This document shows, in pieces, positions 10,801 through 23,624 of a stretch of 64,000 nt of DNA. Below the pieces are notes generated by a model. It saw only the letters and a program-made list of their open reading frames with translations, did not search any database and was not told the origin of the DNA. The DNA comes from Trogon surrucura. Lineage: Eukaryota; Chordata; Aves; Trogoniformes; Trogonidae. Position 1 is the stretch's first letter. Every line of letters begins with the position of its first letter. A program made the translations under genes and the position numbers. The stretch spans positions 176,728,412-176,792,411 of the forward strand of contig CM036617.1 in NCBI GenBank assembly GCA_020746105.1. The letters run 5' to 3'.

Positions 10801-13800
10801 AATATGGTTAAGTGATCTTGTACATGCACACCTTCCCCACAATGCCCAAACCTCTTGTTCTGTCACTCTTAGTATTTGCAATAATCAGGGGTATCTACTC
10901 CAATGGGCAAAAGTATCGTGAAGATAATGTCGAGGAGGAGAGCACGAAAAAGAGTTATGGAGAAAAACATTAAATATATCACATGGGTCCCTGCTTGTAA
11001 ATGAGATACCAAATCAAATTTCACCACCAATTAAAAGGCACATAAGTTCTAACCCATGGACCGACTGTCAGGGGAATGGGTAATTTTGAAAGAGGAGGGA
11101 GGCGTGTTAGAGCGCTGCTGACATGTCTAGCAGACTTCTCGGTACAGAATGCACCGTGAAAACCAGGAGGCTTTGGTTATCTTATTGGCTTACTGAACCA
11201 TAAAGATGAAGATGTTCAACTTAGGGCAAGACAGAATAATTGGTTTTACATTTTTTCTTGTCAAAAATCAAGTTGAAAAGGAAGCATAAAATATGTTTTA
11301 AATTGAACTTGGTATTTCAATAGACACATACTTTATTCCACTTCCAGGTGTGAAATACTGTCCCATGAAGTTAAATACACAGATATTTTTTCAATATCTA
11401 AATTAGTGTTTTGAGACAAATATTCAACTAATATTGAAGACATCAAAATTTAGCAAAAAATATTGGTAAAATCTGTCTTCTAATGAAAGTAAATTTGTAA
11501 ACCATTTTATTCACCTGAATCTCCTGACTTTTTGTTGTTACTGTTAGAATGAAAAATATCATAGAAGGTAGTTCTTAATCACCCATCTAAGTATTTTCAT
11601 CTTTGTCCATTTCTGTTTTTCTCATCATCATATCCTGTCTCTGGCTTGACTCTGCTTCAGAAAAATCACTCTAACATGTACATAAGGGCTTGCCATAGCT
11701 GATAAAAGATGGGTTTTCATACTGCTGGTGAATCAAGTCTTTTTTAGCTGAAGTCCCTGTGTTCAGCTGTTCACAGGTAGGATAAGTCAGCTTTTGGGCC
11801 ATATCAGTGCCTTCTCAGGAAAGCAAAAAATCTGAAATGTTTACCTTGCAAGCTACTGGGCCCATCTTTCCTTTCTACATCTGCTTTGTGCCTTTTGTAT
11901 ACCTATACCAGAACCTCAATGATTTTTTTTTTTTTTTTTTTAATTATTTTACCCTATTGGTAAACCAGCTGTTAGCTGTATCTGAAAGCTTTCAGGCTTG
12001 CCGGGGCCAAAGAGGCACCATTCCAGGCAGCCAGTGAGTAGGGTTGCTTCCCTGATTATTTAAAGTGCGGGTGTTTGTACTTCAGATCAGGATGCCTATG
12101 CCAATTTATTTTCAAATGTAACATAGTGACTTTTTGTACTATCTAGAAGGAAGTAATAGTGATTTCTACTACAGGAAGGCTTAGACCTGGGAAAGCTCTC
12201 TGAAATCTGCATAATACACCCTACCAAACCAAAGTACTCTGTTAGTGATATCTGGGAAGCTTTCTTGAAGCTGGGTGTGCAATCAAAGAATATGCAGGTA
12301 GTATTTATTTTTGTGGGAAAAATTTATCTCTACTGATAGTCAGAGCTAAAACTATGTGCTACCAAAGACATCAAAAGGTGGTTCTGTATATAGACAGATT
12401 AAACAAAAATTAACTATTTAGCCTGGACACAGCTTCTTAGTGGTCAACCGAGTCTGTGAAGAGTCACTTAGTCTGAGATGTCTCTCTTAACAGACGTGTC
12501 TGTTACTACCCAGTCACCTCTACAAGCAGCTGCAGCTGTGGTTAAGAACAGAAATATAGCTGTAAAGCAATTTGCTAACTCACTGCTGCTTAATTTAATT
12601 TGAACATTCCTTATGGCTTTAGTAATCTAGTGTTATCATATAGTATTTTATTTGATCTGAATATGCTAATGAAGAAGACCGAAGTATGTATGTATGAAGA
12701 CAAGGGAAAAACAGCAAAACAAGGAAATAATTGTATTTTAGCTGTGTTTCCATGATGCTTATATTAGTGGCTTTTGATCCTAAAATAGCTGTGTAAAGAA
12801 TCTTGAAATGTTCTTCAGAATAATTAACAACATGGTGAAGTCACATTTACTATTTATTAATCAAGATGTGGTTTTGATTGGACAAAGCCACTGTTTTGGT
12901 ACTAAATTACCAAGATTGAAGCTTTAGTTTTGTCAAAGTGTATTAGAAATACTTAACTTACTGGAATGTGATGACCTTCTGAAGCTGATGAGATTCCTTG
13001 TGCTTAAAATTAAGCACACGGTCTAGTGATTTGTAAGGTTAGGGACCTTGAGTATTGGCACTCATAGAAAAAGTGAGAGAAAGAAGTCTACTGTGTCAAG
13101 AAGCTGTTAAAAATATTCCATTTTTAGCAATAATACTTTCGACAAGCATAGAACATGCTAAATGACTCTGAGGTATTTATCTAACTGACTTCACATAATT
13201 TACAGAAAGCCTATCCAAGTTAAACTGATTTTCAGTTTACAAAACAAAAACCAGTTAAAAAAATAGAAATTTTGGCTATAAAAAGTAAAGCAGAGACATC
13301 TTGAGCAAGTATTGTTGTTTCATTCTAGAGAGTGAAGTTAACCTTCACAAAAAAAAAGAAACATTAGATAAACAAGATAAAATTAGATATTTTTAATTAA
13401 GGTGTCATAGAGTGTGTTTTTTCTTTAATAAAATATCAAAGCCAAAGCAATTAAAGTATCTTCTAATTGAGAAAAATTAAAGCAAAACAATTTGAACAGT
13501 AAAATCCCGTTTTAAAATTCATATATAGTATTATGAAATCTTGTTGCATTGACGTAATTCTTATGTAGCCTGTATTTGTATTTTTCTCTTAAATTGCTCA
13601 AGAAATAAAATTACTCAGTATCTTCCATATGTTGTTCCTTACTGAATAACACCTACATAGTTCATGCAGCAATGCCATAGACTTCAAGAATGCGTAGCAC
13701 TGGAAACGAGTGGTTTGACTCAAGAAGAAAAAAAGAGGCCCATTAAAGAACAAGCCTGAATAACTTTTCTTTCCTCATGTGCCATCAGCTTCCAGGTGGT

Positions 13801-14354
13801 TGGAAGAGATTTTGGTTTTCTCAGCTGTCTATTCCCTTTGCTCAGGAATGGCATTTGGTTACTTGAAGAAAAGATCGAGTCCTCCTTGCTGACTCTTTCT
13901 GGGAGCACTGCGCCACATTTTTGTTTTACAAGGTGGACAAGCACTCCTCCTTTCTTGTCACGATGGCATGGCTTTTCACTCTGCTCTGCAATGGCTTAGT
14001 AGTTTGATTGTGATTATTTTTTCTCTTGATGGTACTTAAGTACAAATCAATAACTTACTTTTTTTTCAGATTAGTCTTTTTGAGGAATTTCAAGAAGAAC
14101 CAAGGTTTTTAGGTGCCTCTCAATGGTTTGAAATCATTATTCTGAAAATATAAGTGGTCCCACCTGTTGGTCAAGTGTGAGATTTGACTGGTTTAAAGTT
14201 AAGTAAATGCTACCCTAGATTGCACTGGGTAGAGAAGTGAGATTTTAGTTTCTGGATAGGTGCATTACAGGCGTCAGTGGTCAGGAGGCTGCAGTCATGG
14301 TGCATGTATGGATTAAATGCTTACTTTGATGGCAGAAGCCAAAACAAAACACTG
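4831..14354. other. 9.5 kb of unclassified AT-rich DNA
   Basis: I see no gene that I can support and no repeat that I can name. Short open frames are at chance level for this base composition. Notable small items are a minus-strand open frame at 8868-9122, discussed under rejected, and a 19-base T run at 11923-11941. Ancient repeats too diverged to recognise by eye may be present. Confidence 0.5.
11923..11941. repeat. Poly-T run, 19 bases
   Basis: An uninterrupted T run of 19 bases. No retrocopy is recognisable next to it, so it is listed as a simple repeat only. Confidence 0.9.
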
Positions 14355-14463
14355 TTTGTGTGGCCTGCTCTAAGGTGATCCTGCTCTGGCAGGGGAGTTG
14401 GACTAGATGATCTCTAGAGGTGCCTTCCAACGCTGAGCATTCTGTGATTCTATGATTGTATGA
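14355..14463 (+). mobile_element. CR1 3' tail fragment
   Basis: The sequence holds GATCCTGCTCTGGCAGG, GTTGGACTAGATGATC, CTAGAGGTGCCTTCCAAC and three tail octamers (ATTCTGTG, ATTCTATG, ATTGTATG). This is the last part of a CR1 3' UTR with no coding sequence. Its diagnostic bases resemble the subfamily at 21900-23624 more than the 42.6 kb copy. Confidence 0.9.
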
Positions 14464-16381
14464 AAAAGTCTTGTAAAAGCCAACTAGACATCTTGGAGGT
14501 TTTTTTGTTTTGGTTTTTCTTTTTTTTTTTTTCTTTCCATTCTTGTTGGTGTTACAAAATCAGACAGCATGGTAGTGCAGGTTATTTGAAGCCTGAAAAC
14601 CTGCCAAGCTGTTGTCCAATTACATGAATAAGCATGAACAGACAAAATTGGCTGGTGGACCGTGAGTTTAGGAAATAAAGTTATGGAATTTTAGGTCCCA
14701 CAAATGCAATACCTTGTATCCACTGGTGATCCTCCAGTGTTTTTGCTCTATGCAGTACAAATGATGCTGTTATTACTGCAATCTGGGTATGCACACCTTA
14801 TGCCTGGTTATTATTATTTCACGTGTGTATTCAGGAGAGCTGTGGCCTGTCATTTAAGCCTTGTCCTGTATTTGTGTCATGCTGCTTTGGGCCTCTAGTC
14901 CAGTTCAGCATTTTCAGAGTCTGTATGCGTTCAGCTGAAATCTGACTGAAGCCCTGTGGGATTGCTACTTGCGATTTTGTTTTGATGTGTACTCTTGTTG
15001 CTCTGTGCATGTTTGTTTTGTTGTGTGGAATGCAAAACTCCTTGTTTACTTTCTGACAAGGGATTAGCTTCATCTAGAGTAAAAGAATGGTTTGAATGAG
15101 CTTCTGCTGCTAACAGTGAGGAGGATCCTAAGCTCCGAGTCCTTAAACCTTTTATGTGAAGGGATCAGTGGGGATTTTTAAGTTGACTGAACTGATGAAG
15201 ATTACCATAGCTAACAACCCTCAGATAGCTGAAAAGGTTAGACATATGTTTCAGACAAATGTCCTTCAGTTGAGTAATTGGAAAGTAATGCAGTGTTGAA
15301 GAGTTACAAAATGTCACAAAGGAAATTATAACAAAAAATGCATAGGATTTTTGGACAGAATTTTCTTGAAATTTAATAGGTTGAGTATAATGTAACTGCT
15401 ACATATGAGAAACAACACTTGTTCTAATGTCTTTGGAATGCCACTGTTTCATTATAAGTAGTATAGAGATGTTATCCATTAGGTAATTGGATTAAGCTGT
15501 AATTGAAAAAAAAAAAATCTGCCAAATTAGCCATTTAGCGAAAATAAATATCATGATAATGGTATGTGTTCATATAGTAAACCCAAGCTTTTAGGAAGGT
15601 TGTTATTAGGAAATTCTAATTTACCCCTCTTTTTGTAATATATTAACATGGACTTTACTGTATTCAGGTACTACTGCAGAACTTACTTAACTGCCAGAGA
15701 TATTTTATTCAGAATTTAAGGTGGAATGACCAAATTATATTTTTAATAATGAAAAAAGGTTACTTATGCATTATTAAAGGTACTCAAGGCCTTTAAAAAA
15801 GTATAATCTAATCCTCCCCATATATTACAAAGTTCCTCAAACTGTACTGTGCATCTTCATTGCATTGGGATTCCAGACACTAAAACTGGTTGGGGAGGGG
15901 TTCTTCAACTTTGACTGGGTTAGATTCAAGTTATTAATGAAAGTGCTTTTCTTCACCAAAGTTCAACTATGTTTTTTAGAGAAAACTGCAAGATTGAAGC
16001 TGCAAACCCTAAAGTGTGTATCTTGACAGTTTTAACTTCTTCAGAAGCAACTATATTTCTTTAATTTAAAAGGGACTTTCTTTTTTTACTCTCAGAATAC
16101 AAAAAAAAAATATATCCTGGAAAGTTTTAATTGTATTTCAAGAAGTTAAAATGAGTTTTGCTATATACCATCAGAAATCATTTTTTCAGCTGCTGAAATT
16201 TCTGGGACACTGGAGTTGGCGTGTAGACTTACGGTGGGGAGGGGAAACCCAAGGGTGCCACCTAATGGAACTTTCTCCAGCGATCCAGTGTAGCACAGCT
16301 AACCAAACCTGCCCGGTAATTACTGTACTAGAGGTTACACAAACCATTTCCAGTAATTATAGCTTTTCCTTATTTCTTCAG
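14464..16381. other. Unclassified AT-rich DNA
   Basis: T-rich low-complexity sequence occurs at about 14500-14535. No gene or known repeat is recognised in the remainder. Confidence 0.5.
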
Positions 16382-16570
16382 GACTCCTTTAAGGAAATGT
16401 ACTTTTCATCAAATGAAGAATCAGCTGAAAATGTCTGTGACAATTTTAATATTACAGAGTTCACAGAGGGGAGAGTGTTTTTCACTCGTCACAAATCGCT
16501 TCTGCACAAAAAGAAAAGACAAAAGAACGTAATGTATGAAGCAATAGGCTCTGCTCTTCGATGCAATTAA
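16382..16570 (+). CDS. Candidate terminal exon, product not recognised
   Basis: A good splice acceptor, a pyrimidine-rich tract ending in TTATTTCTTCAG, comes just before 16382. From there an open frame of 62 codons runs in phase 0 to TAA at 16568-16570. It encodes an acidic-then-basic peptide starting DSFKEMYFSSNEESAENVCD and later containing HKSLLHKKKRQKN. An open frame of this length is expected by chance about once in a window of this size and composition, so the call depends on the acceptor. No nearby AATAAA or other plus-strand exon supports it. I do not recognise the protein. Confidence 0.2.
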   Translation, partial: DSFKEMYFSSNEESAENVCDNFNITEFTEGRVFFTRHKSLLHKKKRQKNVMYEAIGSALRCN

Positions 16571-17687
16571 TTTCATTTTGATAGTGCACTGCAATTAGAG
16601 AATATTAGGAGAACGATTATGATGGTGCTTTTTTGTGTCTTGATGCATGTTAGCAGAGCTGTTAACGTCTATCAGCTGGATATCATCCCCAAATTAGGGA
16701 AAGGACATGTTTTGGCAGGACTCCAGACATGCTATGGCCAACTGATTCACCTGTGTGCCGAGTGTGAGCTTTACAAAGGGTCCAGAAAGTAGAAGAGAAG
16801 CTAATTCACAGTAATTGCTGTGCGATTTTTTTTGTTTGGATTTTGGAGGCTTTTTTTTGACTCTTGTGAAGAACAGATTACCTTTTGGTGAGAAATGTCC
16901 CTTCAATATCTAATAACTGATGGCTGTGTTTTGTTTCAAATTAAGCAAAGCAGGGGTTTTTTTCATTATTACTCAAAAAAAAAAGAGGGGGAGGGGAATG
17001 AGGAGATGGAACTACACAGAGCATTCCCATTGATTTTAAGTATCTAAATAGTGCATTTTATACACACTTCTTTTTAGGTACTATTGGTTGATTCTGAGAG
17101 GTAGTTTCTGCTATTGGAATATACACAGACATATTCTTGTGATTTTTAAGTGAATATGTCTTTTACATTAATTTGATCAGACATAACTTCTAAAAAAAAT
17201 CACACTGCTGCTGGCCAATAAGGTTGGCTTTTTTAATTTGAAGACCTTTCAGCATTATCTAAGAATAGTTTAGAGTATATTACCGTCACCAAAGTTGTCT
17301 GTTGGTCTGGAGGAGGCATGCCAGACTGAGGCAAAGCTGAAACTTAGGAGCAGCTGTAAAATGTCTCATGCTCCCTCAGAGAACTGGCAGTGTTTCTAAT
17401 GAAAATCTGCACTAGAATTTAATTAATTCGCTTTTTTCATTTTTCCAGAGGAGCAAAGGGCGCTACTGCAGAAGCAGTGCGATGATACAAAGTGTAGCTC
17501 AGAAATGCAGACCCTCTCATGAGTAACCCTATAATTTTGTAGGCTTAAGAGAACCTTTCCTATAAGTACTTAAGCCTGTGCAGGGTTTTTATGCTTTTTC
17601 CGTGTAGCATCGAGGAGATTATAAACCTTGTAATTATAAGGGGAGGAAAACCTGCAAACTCCCTAAACTCCGTATCACGAGTTGTGA

Positions 17688-17803
17688 GCTTCCCCTCAGC
17701 CTCCTTTTCTCCAGACTGAACAACCTCAGTTCCCTCAGCCACTCCCCATAAGACTTGTGCTCTAGACCCATTGCCAGAGAAGGGCAACAAAGCTGGCGAA
17801 GGG
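17688..17803 (-). mobile_element. CR1 fragment with a 26-28 bp inverted segment
   Basis: Positions 17690-17769 match the minus-strand CR1 stretch CCCCTCAGCCTCCTTTTCTCC through CTCTAGACCC. In the family this is followed by TTCACCAGCTTTGTTGCCC. Here the next bases, AGAGAAGGGCAACAAAGC at 17776-17793 and on to 17803, are the reverse complement of what belongs there. The element thus switches strand for about 26-28 bp and then stops. It is a local inversion, a fold-back template switch, or a chance join of two CR1 pieces. Confidence 0.75.
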
Positions 17804-20800
17804 CAACACACGAGCTGCCTGCTCCCCGTGGGGCAGTCAAGGGACCCCTGTTCTCTGCTTCCATTACCAGCTCATGGCCTCAAGTTCTACCCTCCCATTT
17901 GGATTGCCGGGACATAAATCACTCTCGCGGCACTGAAAATTTCTGGATTTATTAAGTGATCTCACAGAGGAGTCAAGTAAGCTCCGGGGTTCGTATGGTC
18001 AGCATATGGAAACAGGACTTACCCTTTCAGAACCTGTAAAGTCTTATGTCAGCTTGTTACATCTCCTGGAAGTGCACTCCACATCACCCTGGCAGAAATC
18101 CACCCTACCCACTGTCTGCTGTGGATGGTCCTGGGGCAGTTTCACTTCCAAGCTGGATGCCTCAGGCAGCATTTTTATTCTTGCCATCCCCCCCTCCAAT
18201 AATAATTAGGGAACAAGTTGTTTTGATTTTCTCTTTGGCGGTCTTGTGCTCTGCCACTCTCTGAAGTTGATGACCCCTTTCTAATCTACATAAAGTCTTG
18301 AACTGCTAAACTTGTGTAATTTCTTATGTCATTGCAGCTACCCTCTGGAATTTTGATTATTTTAATCATAACATCATTTTAATTGGCTTTATGAATGATA
18401 CTCTTTAAAACTTAATTACAGACCATAATTTAAATTTAGAAAGCACATAGCTCCTAATAGTGAATGAATAATACATTTACTTGACCTGAAGCTTTTTCAG
18501 TTATGGTACACTGGCGCAGACAGCTTCTGATACCTTTTCTACTCTACATCAATTCTTAGAACAGTGGGTTTTGAAGTTTCGAGGGTTGTTTTTTGTGTTT
18601 TGTTTTTTTTTTTCTATAATGTCAAGTCTCCCTAGAGGCTAAAGATTAAAAGACTCTCTGAGGCACCTGTCTGTAAAATAATGGAATAATGTCCTTGCCT
18701 AACTCAGCCCTACAGGTTTGCAATTAATATGATAATCTAACTATTCTGTTGGCCTTCCTCTTATACAACCTAATTTATTTGTTCCTTTATGTTTATCAGC
18801 GTTTTCTAGTAAAAGATGAGCTGCCAAGACTTTTCTAGTTTTCAGCTTAACTGGAATTGATATATTTTAGTATCAAGCCAAATCATGAATGCTGCCTCCT
18901 GTATTAAAAATATAATTGGTGATTGGCAGTCACAGAAAATATAATATCCCCCAATCCTCTTCATATTCTGAAGTTCTAGTTTTTTGATATGTTGGTAAAA
19001 TTAGCTGGTATAAAGTAGGTGTTGCTGTAGCTTAGCTGTCAAGACAATGGGAGGACAGACATGAATTTATATAATCTTTTTATCATGATGCTATTATATA
19101 GTTAAAGTTTAGGCTAATAATTCTGACATTTCCCATTTCAGTGTCGGTAACATCAATGTATTAATGGCCTTCCTGTTACTTCCATATGTTCTATTAAGAA
19201 AGCAATAGGTACAAACAACTGTAAAATAGCATATGAAAGTAAATAAATGATTTTTTATTAATAGTTGCCTCAGCATTATTTTATTATATTTCTGGATAGA
19301 GTGTGAACATACAAAAAGGTGTGTTCTGCGTCTTCATAGAAAGTCTAAGGTTGAACGTAGTCATTATTAAATTTAGTAGGCATAGTTTGGTCATTATGTT
19401 CTTTCCTTCGTTGTTACCACCTTGTTCAAATTTGCGAGGATTAAAATGTGTTTATATTTTAGGAATTACTCTGTCTACATATGAAAAGGTAATAGGACTC
19501 TTGAATATTAAGGCTAGACTAGAACAGTGTACCCATGAGGACATTAATAGATCTGTTATGACACTTCTTTTCCTGTTAGAGGGATGTTGTCTGTATTTAT
19601 AGATTACATCTCCCAAATGGATATGTCTATTTTGAGACAGATGGGAGAGTGGACACTCTGTACCAGCTGTAGGGAGACAGGCATTAAGCAGCCACAATTT
19701 GGCTCCACTGTTATTTGCACGTCTTGCCTCCTCTTAGAAGAAGTTGCCTTTCTTAACCATGTATTTACAATTGCTAGCTGCAGCATGTAGTTGTTTTTCT
19801 GAAAATTACTTCTTCACTTTTATTATTAAAAATTTATCGTAGACCACTGTTCACATACATTCACAGCAGTAGGTATAATTAGATATTAATATATTAAATG
19901 AGGTTAAAAATGCAGTACAGAATTCAGTGATGCCTATGTACAAAACTACAGCAGGATACAGAATTATTTTAGAGCATAATTTAACTTTTAGTTAATAAGA
20001 GTCATAATACACATGAAGTGCTAATTCTTCTATTTATATTTAGATACTGTTGTTAATACCTTTGTGTAATGATATTCAGCATCAACATTGTATTGTAGTA
20101 ATGTTACTTGAATAACACATAGGGACTATGATAGTGACTTCTGTTTGGCTTTGAGGAGGTGGAAATAACACCAAAGAGTAGGAGTCTACCAAAAGGTCAC
20201 TTTGCAATTCTAAATAACAGTCTTAGCAAGTTTTAAGTTAAGTACTGTCTGTCCAAGCTACGCATCTATATGCAAAATATTCTGTTTAATTCACCATTAT
20301 AATATGCTACATATCTTCCACTGCTTCCTCAGCAAGCAAGTAAGCAATGCATAGGTTGGAAGGATATATGGGGAGTTATAGTGCATGCAGTAGGTCCATG
20401 ATCCATCCTGTTTCACTTGCAGTATTTGTTTTAATGCAGCAAAAATGTCTCAAGTACTATATGTGTCATTGGACTTACAAAACTGTGTAATACTGGTGAT
20501 TTTTTTTTCATTAACACATTTCTTAAATGAGGCATCTCAAAATTCCCTACACAAACACATACTCTTCTCTGCACAGCATGCACTTAAGGCTAAATTTAGG
20601 AAATTGGTGCTCAGTATAACGATCAGGTTTGCATTTGTCAATTTGTGTGTCATCTGCTGAAGGTTCCCTCTGCTAAACATGGTGTAGGGATGTGTTTAGG
20701 ACTTGGGCTCTTTGACTCCCCTGATGAATACAGATTCCAGCTTCTTTTGTAAGTTTTAATAAGCTTTAAAGTATAACAACATTTGCAAAAAGTGAGAAGT

Positions 20801-21899
20801 AATACCGAAGAGGGCAGGAATGTTTCCATTAATCCAGATACGTCCTAAATTTCACTGGAAGACTTCTGCCAGTAGTATTCCCGTCCTCATCATTGTCAGT
20901 GGCATATTGTGATTTCAGTCAGAGTATTTATTTGGTAAGAGAACTGGAGCATGAATCAGCTTCACTTTGAAATGAACTTCAACGGGTCTTGTGGTGTAGA
21001 GAAAGTCAAGGACATTAAAAAAAAAAATTGTGATGCTTTTTGAGAGCTTTTTCATGCATTCCTGAAACCCAGTTTAGATACCATGTGCTAGATGTGGTGC
21101 TGGAGTTAATAGGGCTTTGCTGTAATGAGGCACTTTGGAATAGATCTTGAACAAAGTTGTTTTCTTTCTTGCCAAACGAAAATCCAATAGATAGAAGCAG
21201 GTTAAAAAATAGCCTTAGGAATTTGTTTGTAATCATAGAAGGGGCAACAATGATAAGGAAGTAGGCAACAGAGGTGGAAAATTAATAAAATAAACAAGTG
21301 CTTATCCTAATGGTAGTGTTTACCTCCATCATATATTGTCATGGCTATTGTGTAGCTAACACAGTATTCCTCTGAGACTCCAAAGTAGTCCTTCAGCCCC
21401 ACTTGGGCTGGCAAGTTCTGGCCAACTTCAGATCTTACATATGATGAATGGAAAACCAAATACATTTGATACTGCATGCACTTTTAGCATATCTGAATGC
21501 AGCAATTGAACTCAGAGCATCTCAGATGTGTCAAAAGAAGAGCAGTGTTCTGCCCGCTTGGTAATCCTTTTAAGTTTTCACTGTTGCAGGCTGACCTGGG
21601 ATTGCAGGTGTGTAGCCTTACTCTGATTGTAAGATACCTTAGTCTGGCTTTGAATAGGAAGCAACAAGATCCCTTTTTTGCTCCTCCCTGATGGGTTTAT
21701 GCATGTAATTCTGCAGAAACTTATAAATAAATATTGCAGACTTTCTGTGTATGCCAACTATGGCACTTACAAAGCACAACAGTCTGGCTTTCTTTGCTGG
21801 AACTTCTCTATTACTGCAGTAGTTGACACTCCATGGTGGTATGAATCTGCAGATGACATGCAAAGGTTAAAGCTGGATACTAGTATGGAGTCCATCTAA
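17804..21899. other. Unclassified DNA
   Basis: 17804-18290 is somewhat richer in GC than its surroundings and could be an old repeat, but I cannot assign it. The rest is AT-rich. No exon with a supported frame and splice sites was found. Confidence 0.5.
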
Positions 21900-23624
21900 T
21901 GGAAAAGTTAGTACAAAAGACATTTGTTCTAAGAGCTGGCCTTCTTTGCCTCAGTCTTTACTCCTAAGACCAGCCCTCAGGAATTCCAGTCGCTAGAACT
22001 AAGGGAGCAAAACTGGAGTGAGGAAGACTCCCCACTGGTCAGTGAGGATTGGGTTAGAGACCTCTTGGAGAAATTGAAAATGCACAAATCCATGGGCCCT
22101 GATGAGGTGCATTCATGTGTGCTGAGAGAGAGCGTGCTGATGTTGTTGCTGAGCCATTCTCCATCATTTTTGAAAAATCATGGGGAACGGGAGAGGTGCC
22201 TGAAGACTGGAAGAAAGCCAATGTCACTCCAGTCTTCAAAAAAGGCAAGATGGAGGACCCAGGCAACTACAGATGGGTCAGCCTCACCTCCATCCCTGGA
22301 AAGGTGACGAAGAAGCTCGTTCTCAAGACCATCTCTAACCAACTGAAAGAAAAGACGGTTATCAGAAGTAGCCAACATGGATTTACCACGGGGAAATCTT
22401 GCTTGACTAATCTGATATCCTTCTATGAAAGGATGACCAAATGGGTGGATGAAGGGAGAGCGGTGGATGTCATATACCTTGACTTCAGTAAGGCTTTGGA
22501 TACCATCTCCCATAACATCCTGGTAGGAAAACTCAAGAAATGTGGGATAGATGATCGGACTGTGAGGTGGATTGATAACTGGCTCAGCAACAGAGTTCAG
22601 AGGGCTGTGATCAGTAGCACGAAGTCGGAGGCCTGTGGCCAGTGGTGTTCCCCAGGGATCAGTGCTGGGTCCAGTTTTGTTCAATATCTTCATCAATGAC
22701 CTGGATGAGGGGATACAGTGAACCCTCAGCAAGTTCACTGATGATACAAAACTGGGAGGGGTGGCTGACACACAGGAAGGCTGTGCTGCCATCCAGTGAG
22801 ATCTGGACAGGCTGGAGAGCTGGGCAAAGGGGAACCTCATGAAGTTCCATAAGGACAAGTGTAGAGTCCTGCATCTGGGGAGGAATAACACCAGGAACTA
22901 GTACAGATTAAGGGACATCCTGCTGGAAAGCAGCCCTGTGGAGAAAGACCTTGGAATCCTAGTGGACAGTAGGTTGTCCATGGGACAGCAATGTGCCCTT
23001 GTGGCCAAGAGGGCCAATGGGATCCTGGGGTGCATTAGGAAAAGTCTGTCCAGCAGGTCTAGGGAAGTTCTCCTCCCCCTCTACTCTGCCCTGGTGAGAC
23101 CATGCCTGGAATACTGTGTCCAGTTTTGGGCTCCCCAATTCAAGAGAGACAGGGACCTACTGGAGAGAGTCCAATGGAGAGCTACGAGGATGAGGTCGAT
23201 TAAGAGACTTGAATATCTCTCCTATGAAGACAGACTGAGAGAACTGGGGCTGTTTAGTATTGAAAAGAGAAGGCTGAGAGGGGATCTTATTAATGTATAC
23301 AAATATCTGAGGAGCGGGTGTCAAGAGGAAGGTGCCAGTCTCTTTTCAGTGATGTCCAGTAATAGGACAAGAAATAATAGGTAGAAGCTGTAACCCAGGA
23401 ATTTCCACCTCAACATGAAGAGAAATCTCTTTAGTATGAGGGTGACAGAGCCCTGGAACAGGCTGCCCAGAGAGATTGTGGAGTCTCCTTCCCTGAAGAC
23501 TTTCAAAACCCGCCTGGATGTGTTCCTGTGTGGGATCCTAGGGGATCCTGCTCTGGTGTAGGGGATTGGACTATATGATCTCTAGAGGTCCCTTCCAACC
23601 CTCAGCATTCTATGATTCTATCAT
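21900..23624 (+). mobile_element. CR1 LINE, longest copy in the window
   Basis: About 1.7 kb of CR1. It starts (edge approximate) in ORF2 upstream of the reverse-transcriptase domain, near the segment encoding TSPQEFQSLELREQNW. It runs through the whole reverse transcriptase and C-terminal region and ends with ATTCTATGATTCTATC at about 23607-23622. The endonuclease domain and ORF1 are absent. Its 3' UTR (GGATTGGACTATATGATC, then TCTAGAGGTCCCTTCC) differs from the subfamilies at 3.4 kb and 42.6 kb. Confidence 0.93.
21945..23561 (+). pseudogene. CR1 ORF2 reverse-transcriptase region, decayed
   Basis: This would encode the LINE reverse transcriptase. Blocks in order are: a lead-in with MHKSMGPDEVH (about 22080-22112); then, after a frameshift near 22120, a 22115-22699 frame with VPEDWKKANVTPVFKKGK, NYRWVSLTSIPGK, QHGFTTGKSCLTNLI and motif A, YLDFSKALDT. 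Its catalytic aspartate is kept. A frameshift near 22630 comes before [11 protein letters not shown]. Motif C reads FTDD in place of FADD. Several in-frame stops follow (about 22719, 22797 and 22900), and the 22938-23384 frame carries [20 protein letters not shown]. The reading ends with TAG at 23559-23561. Multiple lesions make it non-functional. Confidence 0.9.

Noticed and set aside
22178-22891. 237-codon minus-strand open frame
   Set aside because: It is the antisense shadow of the CR1 reverse-transcriptase region at 21.9-23.6 kb.
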